From: Psettodes erumei
Lineage: Eukaryota; Chordata; Actinopteri; Pleuronectiformes; Psettodidae
Assembly: GCA_016785225.1 (NCBI GenBank)
Contig: JAFBJZ010000635.1
Span: 3,935,501 to 3,999,500 of the forward strand
Direction: 5' to 3'
Length of the DNA stretch: 64,000 nucleotides
How positions within the stretch are numbered: the first letter of the stretch is position 1; the number at the start of each line of letters is the position of its first letter. Made by a program: the position numbers and the translations under genes. This document shows, one piece after another, positions 47,071-59,060 of the stretch. The notes beneath the pieces are model-generated. The model was not told the DNA's origin. It ran no database searches and was given only the letters and a program-made list of their open reading frames with translations.

Positions 47071-50000
47071 GAGGGAGAATTAAAGGGACTGTAGGTTGTG
47101 GGTGTGTGTGAGAGACAAAAAAAAAATAGAGCGAATGTGAAGTTAGTGGTATGTATAAGGGGTTGTGGGGGCGGGTGGTGCATGGACATGGGGCAACAAG
47201 CCAGGATGGGCAGACCGTGAGGTCTCCCTTTGCAAACAGACAGCCGTGTGTTCAATAGGGACCGCCGCGGGGCCCCTGTCTCATGAAAGCTGCTTCATAA
47301 ATTGGTAAACCTAGAAGGCCGGCCGCTTTCCCCCCGCGCTGCTTATTTTCTCGTCCCGATACCTTAATGATGAAATGGGCAGAGGGCAAACATGACGCAC
47401 ACAGACATCTCTTTATGAGGCCGATGCACACCTGCAGAGCAGACGTACTGTCCATCGGGGGCGGAGGACGCCGGGGTCAACGTCCCGCCACAGTGGACCT
47501 GTATTAGCCTCGCTGCAGGGACACAGGGGCGGCCAGTGTACGTCCAGGCCCAGGTGCTGCTCAGTGATGGACACACGGTCAGTTCATTAGGGGAACTGAT
47601 CGCTGGCAAGAACCCGTCCTCCGAAAAAAAGCAACTGTCCAATCCCTTCTTAGGAACCGGGGTTCAGCAAAGTGGTCCTGTCAAAGTCTGACAGAACACA
47701 TTCACAACACCACATCCACTTTGTGAGTGCATGTGTGTTTTTGCTGTTCAGAGTTGCCGACACATTTTCACTGGCTTTATTAACTGAAGCGTCTCAAGAC
47801 TGAATCGAGGCATTAATGACTTTAAGGACAAAAGACAAAAGACTTCCCGTCTGCCTGAGAGCCATTCATCACTGGAGGAGGAGGAGGCAGATCCAACCAG
47901 AATCATCCTCCAGAGATCGATGCGTCTTCATCAGATCTGCTCCGAAACCCAAGTCTGACATAACTGTGATTTATCACTTCTGGTAAAGCCCCACTGCAAG
48001 AAGTGGCTTTCAGTTGATCTCTCTCAGCTTTAAATCTTTGCCACTTTGTAGACTGATAAAAAAACAAACAGTCGGAGAATAAAATCTCTAAAACAAACAT
48101 ACATTTCCATCAAGATTTGGTTATTTGGACGTCAATCAAACTGCTCTTTAGATGCTATTTGCTACACACAGATCTTTTTTGTGTGTGTGACGATACTGGT
48201 TTGAATCACAATAATGGATTGTTGGAAGAACAAATACATTTCATTACCCCATAACTCAGAGCCACAGTTTTTATTGATATGGATGTTTTAATGGGGTTGT
48301 TGATCAATATCAACATACTCAACAAGTGCTTCTCCAGGTCATGAGTTTCCTGGATTTCAAAATGGACTTTCCAGGCTTTCTTCTGTTTTGGAACAGGAAC
48401 TCCTAACGCTCTGGTGGGTCCGTGCAGAACTCTGTCCAACATTTTGAATCTACAGGTTCACTTTCATGAGAATTTCCCAGCTCAAATGGTCCGGAAAGAA
48501 ATTAAAATGATAAATTCACAGCTAAAATGCGGAGGAACTGCTGTAGGAAATTGCCTCTCTCCAGGCAGCATTTGTCAGTTTGGTTTTCTGACTCCTGGAA
48601 ATCCGAACACAGGAATAATTCATTTGCGACTAAAGTTACACTGTGAAAATCACCAGGAGCTCTGCACATTTAAACGGCCGGCTCCGGCTCAAGTCCAGAT
48701 TTTTCTTGTTGTCAACAAATCAAATGAAAAACAGCGGCTGTGCTAAAACTTGATGCAGCTCATTTTTCTGCGCTGCCATAGAGCTCCATTGTTGCCGATG
48801 GTGACATGTCGCGTCTTTACATTCAATATGGACGCTGTTTTACAGCGCAAACAGTAACACATTCACAATATTTCAACAAAACACAACAATCCCACCTGTG
48901 ACCGGACTGCATGCTGCACATGTGCGAGCAGTGAAAGGAGTCGTTCACCCTGAGTTAAAGGTGTGAACTGTGGTGACACAAAACATCCTGTGGCTGCTTC
49001 ACAACAGAGGCCGGTGTTTTTCCCCTGCTGAACAGGCATCTGTGAGAAAGGCCTGGACAGCTCTGACACGGCTGCAGGGAAGTGAGCAGTAAACAGCCTG
49101 TCTGTTATTGATAAGATAACGCCGCATCATTTCCTGTGACTTCTTCGTGCATGTGCGGGCAATGTGAGTCCTGCACGGGAGTGGCGGACTTGGCCGGTAC
49201 CAGTGAAAACTACTACGCAGAGAGGTAATGACAGAGTGTACAGAGAATATAAATAGAATCAAAAATGAGGTTAGAGTTCATGAAAATGGTGAGAATAACA
49301 ACCCTGAAAACAAAACAATGTATTTCTTTCCATTTTCCAAAAAGATTTATGTCTCCAGTAAGACGGGCTGGACTTGAGGCTGAGAGCTGCAGACAGTGTG
49401 GAGAAGAACTGGGAGATGGACAGATACATGTTTTTTCACTTTTCATGGGACCTGTTGATGTAACTGACCCGCTGGCTCATGCACAGTGCGCACCATGTGC
49501 AGCATGAACTGAACTAAACCGTCATCCTGCACCTGACCTCGCCGTGCACACTTGGTTTAGACTGCCTGATTTCTGTAACCATGGTGGTTGAAGTGCTAAT
49601 GATGCAGGTCATACAGTAACACTGGGCCAAAAAGTTGCCAGTGATTTATAGAGATGAGAAATAGTTTTCTTTACAGCATTTAAATGTAACGTTTACCACA
49701 AAACTACCTGCAAACCAACCGAACTGAATCAGATTACTAGAAATGTACCACAACAAATGATTCACCCCCTTTTCTTTCAGGTCAGGACAAGGAATCAAAC
49801 CGTTTAATCGCCCGGCATCATAACATTATCATCTTTTATCGATTTTCCTGACAGGAAAAATACTCAAGTGAATAGCTTCAGCATGTCCCAGCTGCGAGCA
49901 CAGGCCATCACTCATCTGTAAAGCTGGCGGCTGCCTTCACAGGGGCAAGAGATAAATATGAAACAGTAGCCAGAAAAAATGAGTGCTATCCTTGTTGGGG

Positions 50001-51639
50001 GAAGGGGGCAAAGAAAGTCTACAGGAGGCAGGAAGATGGCAGAGAGTTATAGTTTCTATACAGAAGAGACATTAAAAGAAACCTCAGCCAATAAAAAAGC
50101 AGCTGCTTTTAGAGGAGAGTGAGCCAATTTGTTTAAATAATCAGGGAGGATTATGGGTTGAGACGGGACGAGCACTGCAATCCATTGAAAGGATCCGTTT
50201 GTGCCGGGAGCTCAACCTCACAGGGAGCTCAGGACCGGTGAATGAGAACTTTCTGTGGGGCCGGCAGCAGGAAGCAGGTCAAACCTCACATATCCATATG
50301 GAAATGCTGCTCGTCTGTTGCTTCCCCAGCACCGCTCCAACACCCAGGAAGACCTCCCATAGCAGGCAGGGCTCCACCTTTGGGGCTCCACAGAGAGGTT
50401 CTGATCCAGTTCTGGGACGAAGGTAGACCGGACACAGAGGGGTTTTTTAGGGCCCGAGCCAGCGGTCCCGGACGTATGGCGTGTACGAATCATGTCTGTG
50501 CTGAGTGTGCAGGAACTGCTGCTGGATGTGGGCGCTGGGTCGATGCCACGGAGCCAAAAATGCAAAAACCCAAATACAGGGAGGTTGTGTGTGGTTTGGT
50601 TAGCCGTAACAGAAAAGCTGCACTGATGTATCACAACAGCAGCATGAACGCACATGATTGATTTATGAGCTGCAGACTTGCTTTGTGTGGAGTCAAACAC
50701 ACTTGGTTTGGCTGAGGCCGGACCGGCAGCTCTCTAACCACATAAAAAATTGCCGTTGCTGGACTCTCCCCATCCTCTCTCTGTCTTTATCGTTTTCTTT
50801 TTTTGGCTCCTCTGTTTCGTTTTGGTCTCACGCTGACTTCCAGCGCTGTTTCTTTCTCTCGCCTGTCCAGGAAAGAGAGGTCTGATCGATCTAAAAACAA
50901 TGAGATGAAGAGAGAGCGTACGGATGAGAAAAGACGCCGTTTGCTTGACTGTGGTTGCACACTAAAGAAAAAAATAATAGTGACAGTTTCATACGGCTCT
51001 TTGTAACATTAACGTGGAGTCCATGCTCCACTATGGAAGACTTTGGTGTGAGTCGGTGCTTGACTCTGATTTCCTGCAGGTTATAATTAATTTCAGATTA
51101 CTGTTGTAAATCGATACTAATAGCTGGGAGGCCACTGGACCGCTCTTATTAGGCCTCTGACTGTATTCTAAGACATTTCATTTACAGTTTGTGTGCTGGC
51201 AGGTGGAGGCTGTATATGTGGGATGATCCACTGCGGTGGTGTAAAATAATGCACTCTGTAAGGCTAACCTGCCCTTGGCCTCCATGTCATGCATTACTTT
51301 TCAATAACTGCATGGCTCTGTTCATGGGTTATCCCTTAATACAGCGGGGGAATCTGTGCATCCCCTCAGGGCCAGATAAAGGGGCTGATGCAGTCATTCC
51401 TGCAGGTTTTCATTTCACCGAAGTCACTCGAAATTAAAACGCAAAATTTAGCCTGTTGCCCGGAGTTAATTAAAGTCCATAGGTATGTACTGTATGTGAA
51501 GGCCTCATTATTCAATAGGATCTGAGGCTGCAGAGAGCGATGCCTGTAAGATGTTTTTCAGCGGCAACCTCATTCGCACACTGTCATCTCTGTCCTCCAC
51601 CGGCAAAAATGTTGGGAAGCTAAATCCACTCTCACAGAC
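47071..51639. other. Gene-poor DNA
   Basis: No gene recognised. Two overlapping opposite-strand ORFs near 50218-50700 (160 and 139 codons) are mutual shadows in GC-richer DNA and show no domain. Confidence 0.6.
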
Positions 51640-51879
51640 TCAGCATCGTTCCCCGCTCAGACGGACAGGGCCCTCTCTTCTTTCACGGCTCGTGGAAAGT
51701 ATTTTGCTAACCTTCGGCAACTGTTTTAAGTAAACATCTATTTCCAGTCGAGATGGCAAAGCAGGTTTTTCACACTTCACAAGGATCGTTCTGTCCTTAT
51801 CGACAGGATGCCGAACACAAACAAACCGCATTTCAGACTTTCGCTCAGGTGGTTTGAAGTAATGTAAAAGTGTGCATAC

Positions 51880-51970
51880 TGTCTGCGCTGGAAAATCTTT
51901 GGGTTCAGGACTGCTGGTTGGACAAAACAAGACATTTTGAGACATAACCTTGTGCTCCAGGTAGGGGTGC
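51880..51970 (-). repeat. Dispersed teleost repeat, family A fragment
   Basis: 'ctttgggttcaggactgct' and 'ggttggacaaaacaagaca' correspond to the reverse strand of the family A consensus ('ggtcggacaaaacaag'). Confidence 0.6.
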
Positions 51971-52034
51971 ACTAAAGCCGTGACATTAGCAAAACACCTG
52001 AAACATCCATCCCCATTCTCCAAACTGTTCCTGA

Positions 52035-52220
52035 ATGGGACATACAGGAGATCATAGAGACCTTTTACCTCTGACCACCAAAGTGTAACCAGTTCTTCCT
52101 TGAGTGCCTGTGAGTGTTTGTGCCAAATCTGAAGAGAGTCCCTGAAGGCGTCTCTGACATGTTGTGTAGTATGGGACGGATGGATGGATGGACAAAAATG
52201 CCTCCAGCCACAGTAGTCAC
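52035..52220 (+). repeat. Dispersed teleost repeat, family B, copy 2, with GGAT units
   Basis: 'gaccaccaaagtgtaacc', 'tttgtgccaaatctgaag', 'gggacggatggatggatgg' and 'aaaatgcctccagccacag' follow the order of the family B consensus. It lies inside a 217-codon ORF, which is therefore repeat-derived. Confidence 0.7.
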
Positions 52221-53968
52221 TGAGGCAAAGGTATGATGAGCAAAGATTACAAAATATTTGTTCCTTTTTTTTCTTCAGAAATACCGACTCCATTTACTTC
52301 CTATCTGGCTGATCATCTCAGAGCCCCTCAGATTCATCTTGAGACCACATGGGCAGTCCGACCCCCAGGTTGGGAACCACTGATTTAACTGATTTGGACT
52401 TCATGAGATCCAGGTGAAAGTTAAACCGGTATGTCTTTTTTTTTCCAGTGCTGGGCTCCTCAGTTCAATCAGGATCAGACAGAAGATGTAACGATTCCTT
52501 TTCTCCTCACGACAGCTTCGGATATTGCAGCTGACGGAGACACTGTTTAACCATGACATCCCATGACGCCCGCTGTTCAGTGGACAGTCATCCCGAGGAT
52601 CACGTTCATAAATGATAGTGAAAAACCATGAAAATAAACACTGTTACACAAGTAGCCCAGAAGGACGCTAACTGCTTTTGCAAAACAGTTTCCACTCTCG
52701 TCTTCTGAACCGCAGAAAGGGCCAACGTGCGTTGATTTCACCACAGCATCTCATTTCACTGGATTCCAGGCTCCATGTGTTATCAGTCTGATTCACGCAG
52801 CATCATCCGATCTCCTGTTATGACTAAGCGGGAACGCCACGGTCCCTGCGGGGAGGAGACGGTGAACGGGGACGACAACGGGAAGGTTAGAGAACGGCAA
52901 ATCCTGCATGTGAATCGAACACAAAAGGGAAGGCTGGGAATGTTTAATCCAACATCTGGAGCCTATTCGTCAATTTCTTATTGATGGTAATTATTGCTGA
53001 GGGAGGAGTGGTGGGTAACCTCGATCATATGCAGCCGAGCTGACAAAACTAAGCCTTCTTTCACCAGTTGTTTTCACTCTCACACTCAAAAGTGGGGTTA
53101 TTTTGTGAGGAGACACTGGTTGCTCCTTTTCTTTTTTTGTGGAGAATATTTTATGGTCGTCCTTGAGGGAATTTGTTGATGGAAGATGCATATTTCCAAC
53201 AGTGCAGGAGAGACTTTCTCTCATTTTTATCTCATCTGCAGGGGTCAAAGGTGACACTTGATAGATGAGCACATTTGTGTGGGGAATGGCTTTCAGCAAA
53301 GATACAAAAATGTTGGACGTCTCGCTCGGCTAAGACGACGAGATCCTCTGAAACGGCACACAGCTTTGTAGAGAGGCTGTGGCTAAAACTTCTCACAGCC
53401 CCAAACTTTACTGTTCTCTCAACTGCTGTCGCAAGCTTCATTTCCATCCACAGCAGGAAGCTGTTTGCTCTGTACTTGGATAGTTGGAAGGAGAAAACCG
53501 CAGGAACTTCAGTGGTTCAAATACTTTACCTCCATGGAGAATAATTTGTGAATCACTGATGACATCCTCCTCAACTGTGGTAGTCAATCTGCAGAGACCC
53601 CCCAACCCTTCCACAGGTCAGGGTTCAAACATCTCGCCAGGCTTGAGGATTTCCATGCATCTGTTCCTTCTCTGCATTTACTAAATTGTGCCCCGCTACT
53701 CTTCGTTTTCATCTTAAAACAATAGGATGAGGAGTGGGCCTCATAAAGTTAAAGCCACCACCCAGTTCCTCCCCACCACCCCACCCCAACCCCTTAGTCT
53801 TCCTAATGGGAACCTGCTGCATGTTCAAAGACGAGGAGAAGCAGCACTGCCCGGGCAGATTCCTCAGGAAAGCCCTGACTTTACTATCAAAAGATGGCAG
53901 CAGGGCGAGGAGGTGTCATCTCCGTTGTCTCATCAACATCGGATCATCCTGCATCCACCGGGAAGGGA

Positions 53969-53995
53969 GGAAGAAGAAGAAGAAGAAGAAGAAGA
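53969..53995 (+). repeat. (GAA)n microsatellite
   Basis: GAA/AGA triplets in a purine-rich patch extending to about 54006. Confidence 0.9.
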
Positions 53996-55153
53996 GGAAG
54001 GAGAGAGGCCTGCAGCGTCTGACCAAAACATCTTCCTCTCAGGGTTTACGAGGCCGAGGGGAGCGACTGGAGGGAGTTGGAGTCTTGCGCCTGCAGGTTC
54101 GCTTTGATCGCCCTCGCCACCCTGGCTTTGAAACGTTTTACACACGGAAAACACCGTTCCCCCATCAAAACAGCGCTTCAAAGGGAGGAGTACACGGGAG
54201 GCACTGTAGGTGACCCTGCCCCAGTGGAAAGGAAAAGGGCCGTCAGAGAGGGGCTGGGTGAGGCCGAGCGGACGAGCCCCAGACTGCATAGAGCTTCCCT
54301 TTGTGACCAAAAATACTTGATTTGTAGATGCGATGAAGGATCACTTAGCAGGGCTGAGGAGCACTTGTGAAACGACTGATGTGAGGTATGAAACTATTCA
54401 TAGAAATCCAGTTTGGCTTTGAAAGTCATCTCAATAAAACGTTGTCAGAAGTTGCCATGGAGTCATTAAGGCTGGCGTTAAATCTGCCAGGTTTGGCCAG
54501 ATTCGTCACATAAAACGCTGTTTCCCACAAAGTGTAACTGATGCCCACCATGCTCCAACACCAGCCCCACAGCAGGTCTTCTCGTAAACCTCGCTGGCAC
54601 TGAGTGAAAGTAGGCCACGTTATGATGACGTTACCTCGTGAACATAACTTACATACGTTTGCCTGAGAGTCGGTGCGACGTGACGTGCGCCGCCGTGTGC
54701 CCGAACCCCTCAGCTTCAGCAAAAATCCACGAAAGCGCCATCAATCCTGCTGCCCCCCCGGCTTTCAGTCCACCATTTTATTCCTTGATTTAAATAGACC
54801 GGAGGATCTGATGAAGCAGTGGCCTGGGAGGAGTGTTTAAGGCTGTACTGCTCATAAAACCCAATGCGGAGTCATGCTGGGTCCTGGTTCCTGGTACCTG
54901 CAGTACATGGACCTCCGTGCAGCCGGGGACGGTGAAACAACACGTCTGAATGCGGCTGCATGTCTGCTGTGTCTCTCGTGTGTGTGTGATGCCGATGTTA
55001 TCTTTTACATCGTACGTCATTTGGTTCTCAGTCATCATTTCCCAGGAGTTAAGCTGGCCACACGTCTAAGGGAGCATCACCTGCTGCGCAAAACACTGTT
55101 CACGGGAAATATGACAAGGTGCGTCACTGTTTGAATCAGCTATTGAGAATGTA

Positions 55154-55188
55154 CCCCCCCCCCACACACACACACACACACACACACA
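55154..55188 (+). repeat. Poly-C followed by (CA)n
   Basis: Ten C residues run directly into twelve or thirteen CA units. Confidence 0.95.
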
Positions 55189-56189
55189 AAGCTGAAACAG
55201 CAGCACTTACAAAGTGGATAAACGCTGCGTACCTGCGACCATGTGCTTTCTTGTCTTTGTTTAGACAAGACGTTTTTATCTCACACTGCCAAATAAGTCA
55301 CTTCCACATATTATGAGCTTCCACAGAAGAAGCCTGAGTCAGGTGGATTAACACAATTATTATTCACCATGAAACTTTCTCCTGCTGAGTTTGGACTTTA
55401 TGTATCGTGTGTGTACTGTGTGTCCAGTCTGACAGGTAATCCTCAAATGTAAATACTGTATATTTGGGTATGACAACTTAACCTTTGAACTGAGTGACTA
55501 AACTGTAGTTGGCCTGATAGTAAAATATAGCAGAAATGCTGTTTTTCATTTTTCAGCAGTTTCAGCTCCTTTTCCTCAGTTTAACACAAAACAAACTTAC
55601 ACCACCACACAAGTCAATAAGGGGGCAGTGGTCCGGCGTGTTGGCAAGTCCACCACTTTGGACAGAAAATACATTTGTGTACAGTACACTTTTAGGTTTG
55701 CCAGAAAAAGGCAGGACTGTAAGAAGCAAACATCTCCCTTTATCAAAGCCACAAACATCTGACCAGTCCTCAAACCTGCTTTTAGACGCAGTCACCCCAA
55801 TATTTATCCTGTGTCCTGAAGGGCATGTTCTGCAGGTCCACATATGGTTCTAACCACAAATGTTTAGAAAACTTTATTGATTTACAACCCTGAACATTAA
55901 GGGAGACAATGTGACATCAGGGACAATCCACCCAGAGGTTGTTAAAAACAGAGGGAAGGCCTCCCCTTCCATCTCTGTCCCTGTCATTCCTCTGCAGTCT
56001 CCTGCTAAATGCAGCACGGTTACGTAAAGACTGTGTCACTCCGTAACAGTGTTAAAGAAAACAGCACAGTCATCCTTTGTGCAGCAAAACAAAAAAGCCC
56101 GAGACACAGGGTTGTTTGAGTTCCTGCGGGTGAATGCCGTCTCAGCTGAGCGACCTCCATGGGAAAATGGACAGCTCCTTTTCTCTCTC

Positions 56190-56207
56190 TTTTTTTTTTT
56201 TTTTTTT
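56190..56207 (+). repeat. Poly-T tract
   Basis: T run following a CT-rich patch. Confidence 0.9.
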
Positions 56208-57544
56208 GGCAGCTGGCTCTGGCCTTACATGGGCAGGACGGTTTTCCAAACATCCAGCTCGCCGTGTCGAGGAACAGGAGCGGTGTCAGTGTCATCCTCT
56301 GAGAGGAAGACGTCAATTATGTCACAGCTGGTCGAGAGGCTGCGCAGTGTGTGTGTATGTGTGTGGTATATTTTCAGAGGGAAATACTGTCAGGCTGATA
56401 TTTCCCTTGTAATTACTGCACATATGTGATATCAGTGTTGTCACGTTTTCCTCTTCAGATAGGACGAGCTTCCTCCATGACCACAGCTTCAGCGTGTTAC
56501 AGTCCCGTAGAAATGGCAGGTGGTTTTTGTGAAAAAAAACCCAGAGGATTAAAGTTTCTCAAAGTTATAGTGCTTACTCTTCTTCTTCTCCAGCATCCCT
56601 TAACAAAAAGGATATATGTTACACAAACTCTTGTGATTTGCAGCGTATGGCAGGAATGTCCACCGACGGGAGGTTGATCAGGAAAAATCCACCAACACAA
56701 GGTGACTATTGTTCCCCCTGGCAGACGTCCCAGCTGCCGCCTTCCTCACTCCCCCTGTTGTTTTGGGACAGACTGTTTTTGTTGAGAAGTGAAAGCACCC
56801 TGAGTGATGATCCCGGTTATTATTATTGATTACCCCGTCAACACCGATCACTGACGTGGCCAAAAGCCCGACAGTTTGAATATACTGTTGGGGCTCCGGG
56901 CACCGAGTCACAGAAAAACCCAACACAGGCTCGCTGTGCTTCCATCCTCTGTAATCCATCACAGTTGCCATTTGATTGACTTGATTAAAATGTTTAAGAG
57001 GCACAAGATGTACTTTCTCAAGACTGATAAACAACAACTCAAACCATCCTCGAGACGTGATTTGTTTGTGGAGCAAAAAGGCCCATAGATTATTTATTCT
57101 TTTATCATTTCAATCCCGATAGTCCCAGCATTCAGCCCAAAACGAAGACTTTATTTCAAGTGGGGTCGACAGAAAAACTCAACAAACCCAGAGACAAAAA
57201 ATAAAAGGGCTTGAACTTGAAGGAAGGAAAGAAGGAAAATACTCCTGAGCCGTGAAGGTCTGCTCAAGCCTGCTGACGTCAGGGGATCGTTCATCTGAGA
57301 GTTTTTAGGCAGAGGGGCGGTGAAAACCTTTCCCCCCTGTCGCCGCCACTGCTGATGTGCTGGCTGGCGGGCCGGTTTGGCTGGGACCAATCAGCAGCTG
57401 GCAGCGGGTCCTCACAGGTCAGTGGGCCTGGAGTCCAACCTTTCCCCGATGCCAAGTTAAAATACGACTTTGCCTTTTGTTTACTACTACGCAGCGTTGA
57501 GACTTTCCCCTGTTTCTTATTTTGTGTGTACAGATGTTGTCGGA

Positions 57545-57690
57545 GCAAAGAAACTATTAGAAATGGAGCAAATCGATAAGTTGATAATTAATCTGCAGCT
57601 ATTTCTTTATTTTTAAAGCTTATCAAATGTACTGTAAATGTTTGCTGGCTTTCTGCAGTCTTCTGAGATATACGCTCACAGTCAGTGGCA
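57545..57690 (-). repeat. Probable dispersed repeat family A fragment
   Basis: 'aatcgataagttgataatt' followed by 'aatctgcagctatttctt', with later 'gtggcagccctaataac', resemble the diverged tail and head of family A. Confidence 0.4.
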
Positions 57691-58380
57691 GCCCTAATAA
57701 CAGTGAACAATGAGCACCAGTCAGCGCAGCTTCTGGGTTTCCACGCCGGGGAGTCCAAGAAAAGTCTGTGTGATGAAAAGCACAAAGCTCCCAATCTCCG
57801 ATATGAATGTCTTGGCCCTGGAAAACCTCACAGGAGGATCAAATGGGCTGAACTCTGATTAACAGACTAATCAGTGACATCATGCTGTCTGGGGGACGCT
57901 GGCCGCTTTGAGGCGAGCCAACCACGCATACCAGGAAATACAAACGTCTGTGTTCACAGCTACTGCCCCGCATATACGCAAAGAAGAAGAAAAGTCGTTG
58001 TTCAAGAGAAAAATAAGAGATCGAAGGGTGAACCTCATTCAGCATCTGTTTCCAGACGATCGACCTGTGAGCACGTGGCATTAAATGAGATTTTATGACT
58101 GAGCTCATCTGATGTACAACTGGATAAAAAACATGTCAAGTGGGATTATAGAGTGTAGCCACGGATGGAGGGGGAACCCTGGACCCCTCGATTATATCAC
58201 ATTATTGCGATTGCTGCTTGTTTGAACGGAAAATGACCAAAAAGAGACACAAAGATAAATGACAAAACAGCCACAAACCGCAACATGACTACAAATGACA
58301 TCAGTGAGTGGTTTGAGAGAGTTTGAGTCCACCTGCAAAACAATAAATGTCGCTTTGTGTCTCTTTAAGTCTGAGTGTAT

Positions 58381-58407
58381 GTGTGTGTGTCTGTGTGTGT
58401 GTGTGTG
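58381..58407 (+). repeat. (GT)n microsatellite
   Basis: GT run with one CT interruption. Confidence 0.93.
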
Positions 58408-58449
58408 CCCCGGGGCCCATTGTCTCATAATCCCTCCATTAATGTAGCA

Positions 58450-59060
58450 TCAATATTTTCTCGAGCCGTCCACGAATGCAAACTCTTGGCTTCGCAGACT
58501 GGATCCCCTAATATCTTTTGGAGAAAGCGAGTGGAAGGAAAACACAGAGAGTGAAAGAAAATTATTTCCATTTCTGCCCGACTCAAATAAAATGACATTT
58601 AAATGTAATGCAGTAAGATGAGAACTCTTGGAAAGAGACCCCCTTTGGCTTGTTCCTCTGAGCCGCTACCATTTATATGACTCCGCCACGGTTGAAAAAC
58701 ACAATTGTATTAGCGTTCAGTACCACACAGCAAATTAAAAAATGCCATGTTTTCTCCAGATCCTATAATCACCGGCTGCAGAGCTATTGCAACACATTTC
58801 CACACAAAAACCCTCCACATGCCCTCATGTGAAATAAACACCAGGGTCGAAAGCTACAGATGAGCTGGTTATGATAAACTCTAGCAGAGATCTTTTTTTA
58901 ATGTGTGCATGGTGATCAAATTAATGATTAGAACAACCACAGCCAGCGAGGTGACGTCAGTACAAACAATGTCTTCATCGTTAGAGTTAGATGCTTCAAC
59001 ACTAATTAATGAGGCTCAAATAGCATTTTTACTCCCACAAAGGACCGTCATATATATATT
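58450..59060. other. Conserved-noncoding-like stretch
   Basis: Unique, stop-rich sequence with AT-rich homeobox-type cores (ATTAATGAGG near 59004, TTAATGATTAG near 58920) and no microsatellite. It is typical in look of regulatory DNA in gene deserts. Conservation itself cannot be seen from one sequence. Confidence 0.3.

Larger units (their letters stand above)
52300..58449. other. Gene-poor DNA
   Basis: It contains GAA, CA, poly-T and GT simple repeats and a family A fragment. The 159-codon ORF at 53734-54213 runs through the GAA repeat as poly-lysine and is not credible. No gene recognised. Confidence 0.6.

Noticed and set aside
50218..50700. 160-codon minus and 139-codon plus ORFs
   Set aside because: They are mutual antisense shadows without domains or conserved-looking motifs.
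51640..52293. 217-codon minus-strand ORF as a gene
   Set aside because: It overlaps recognisable dispersed repeats and a GGAT simple repeat, and shows no domain or splice structure.
53960..54010. tRNA, CRISPR or tandem-array signals
   Set aside because: The only tandem units in the window are simple microsatellites. No spaced identical repeats and no tRNA A/B box pair were found.
53734..54213. 159-codon ORF
   Set aside because: It reads through the GAA repeat as poly-lysine, and a competing frame reads it as poly-glutamate.
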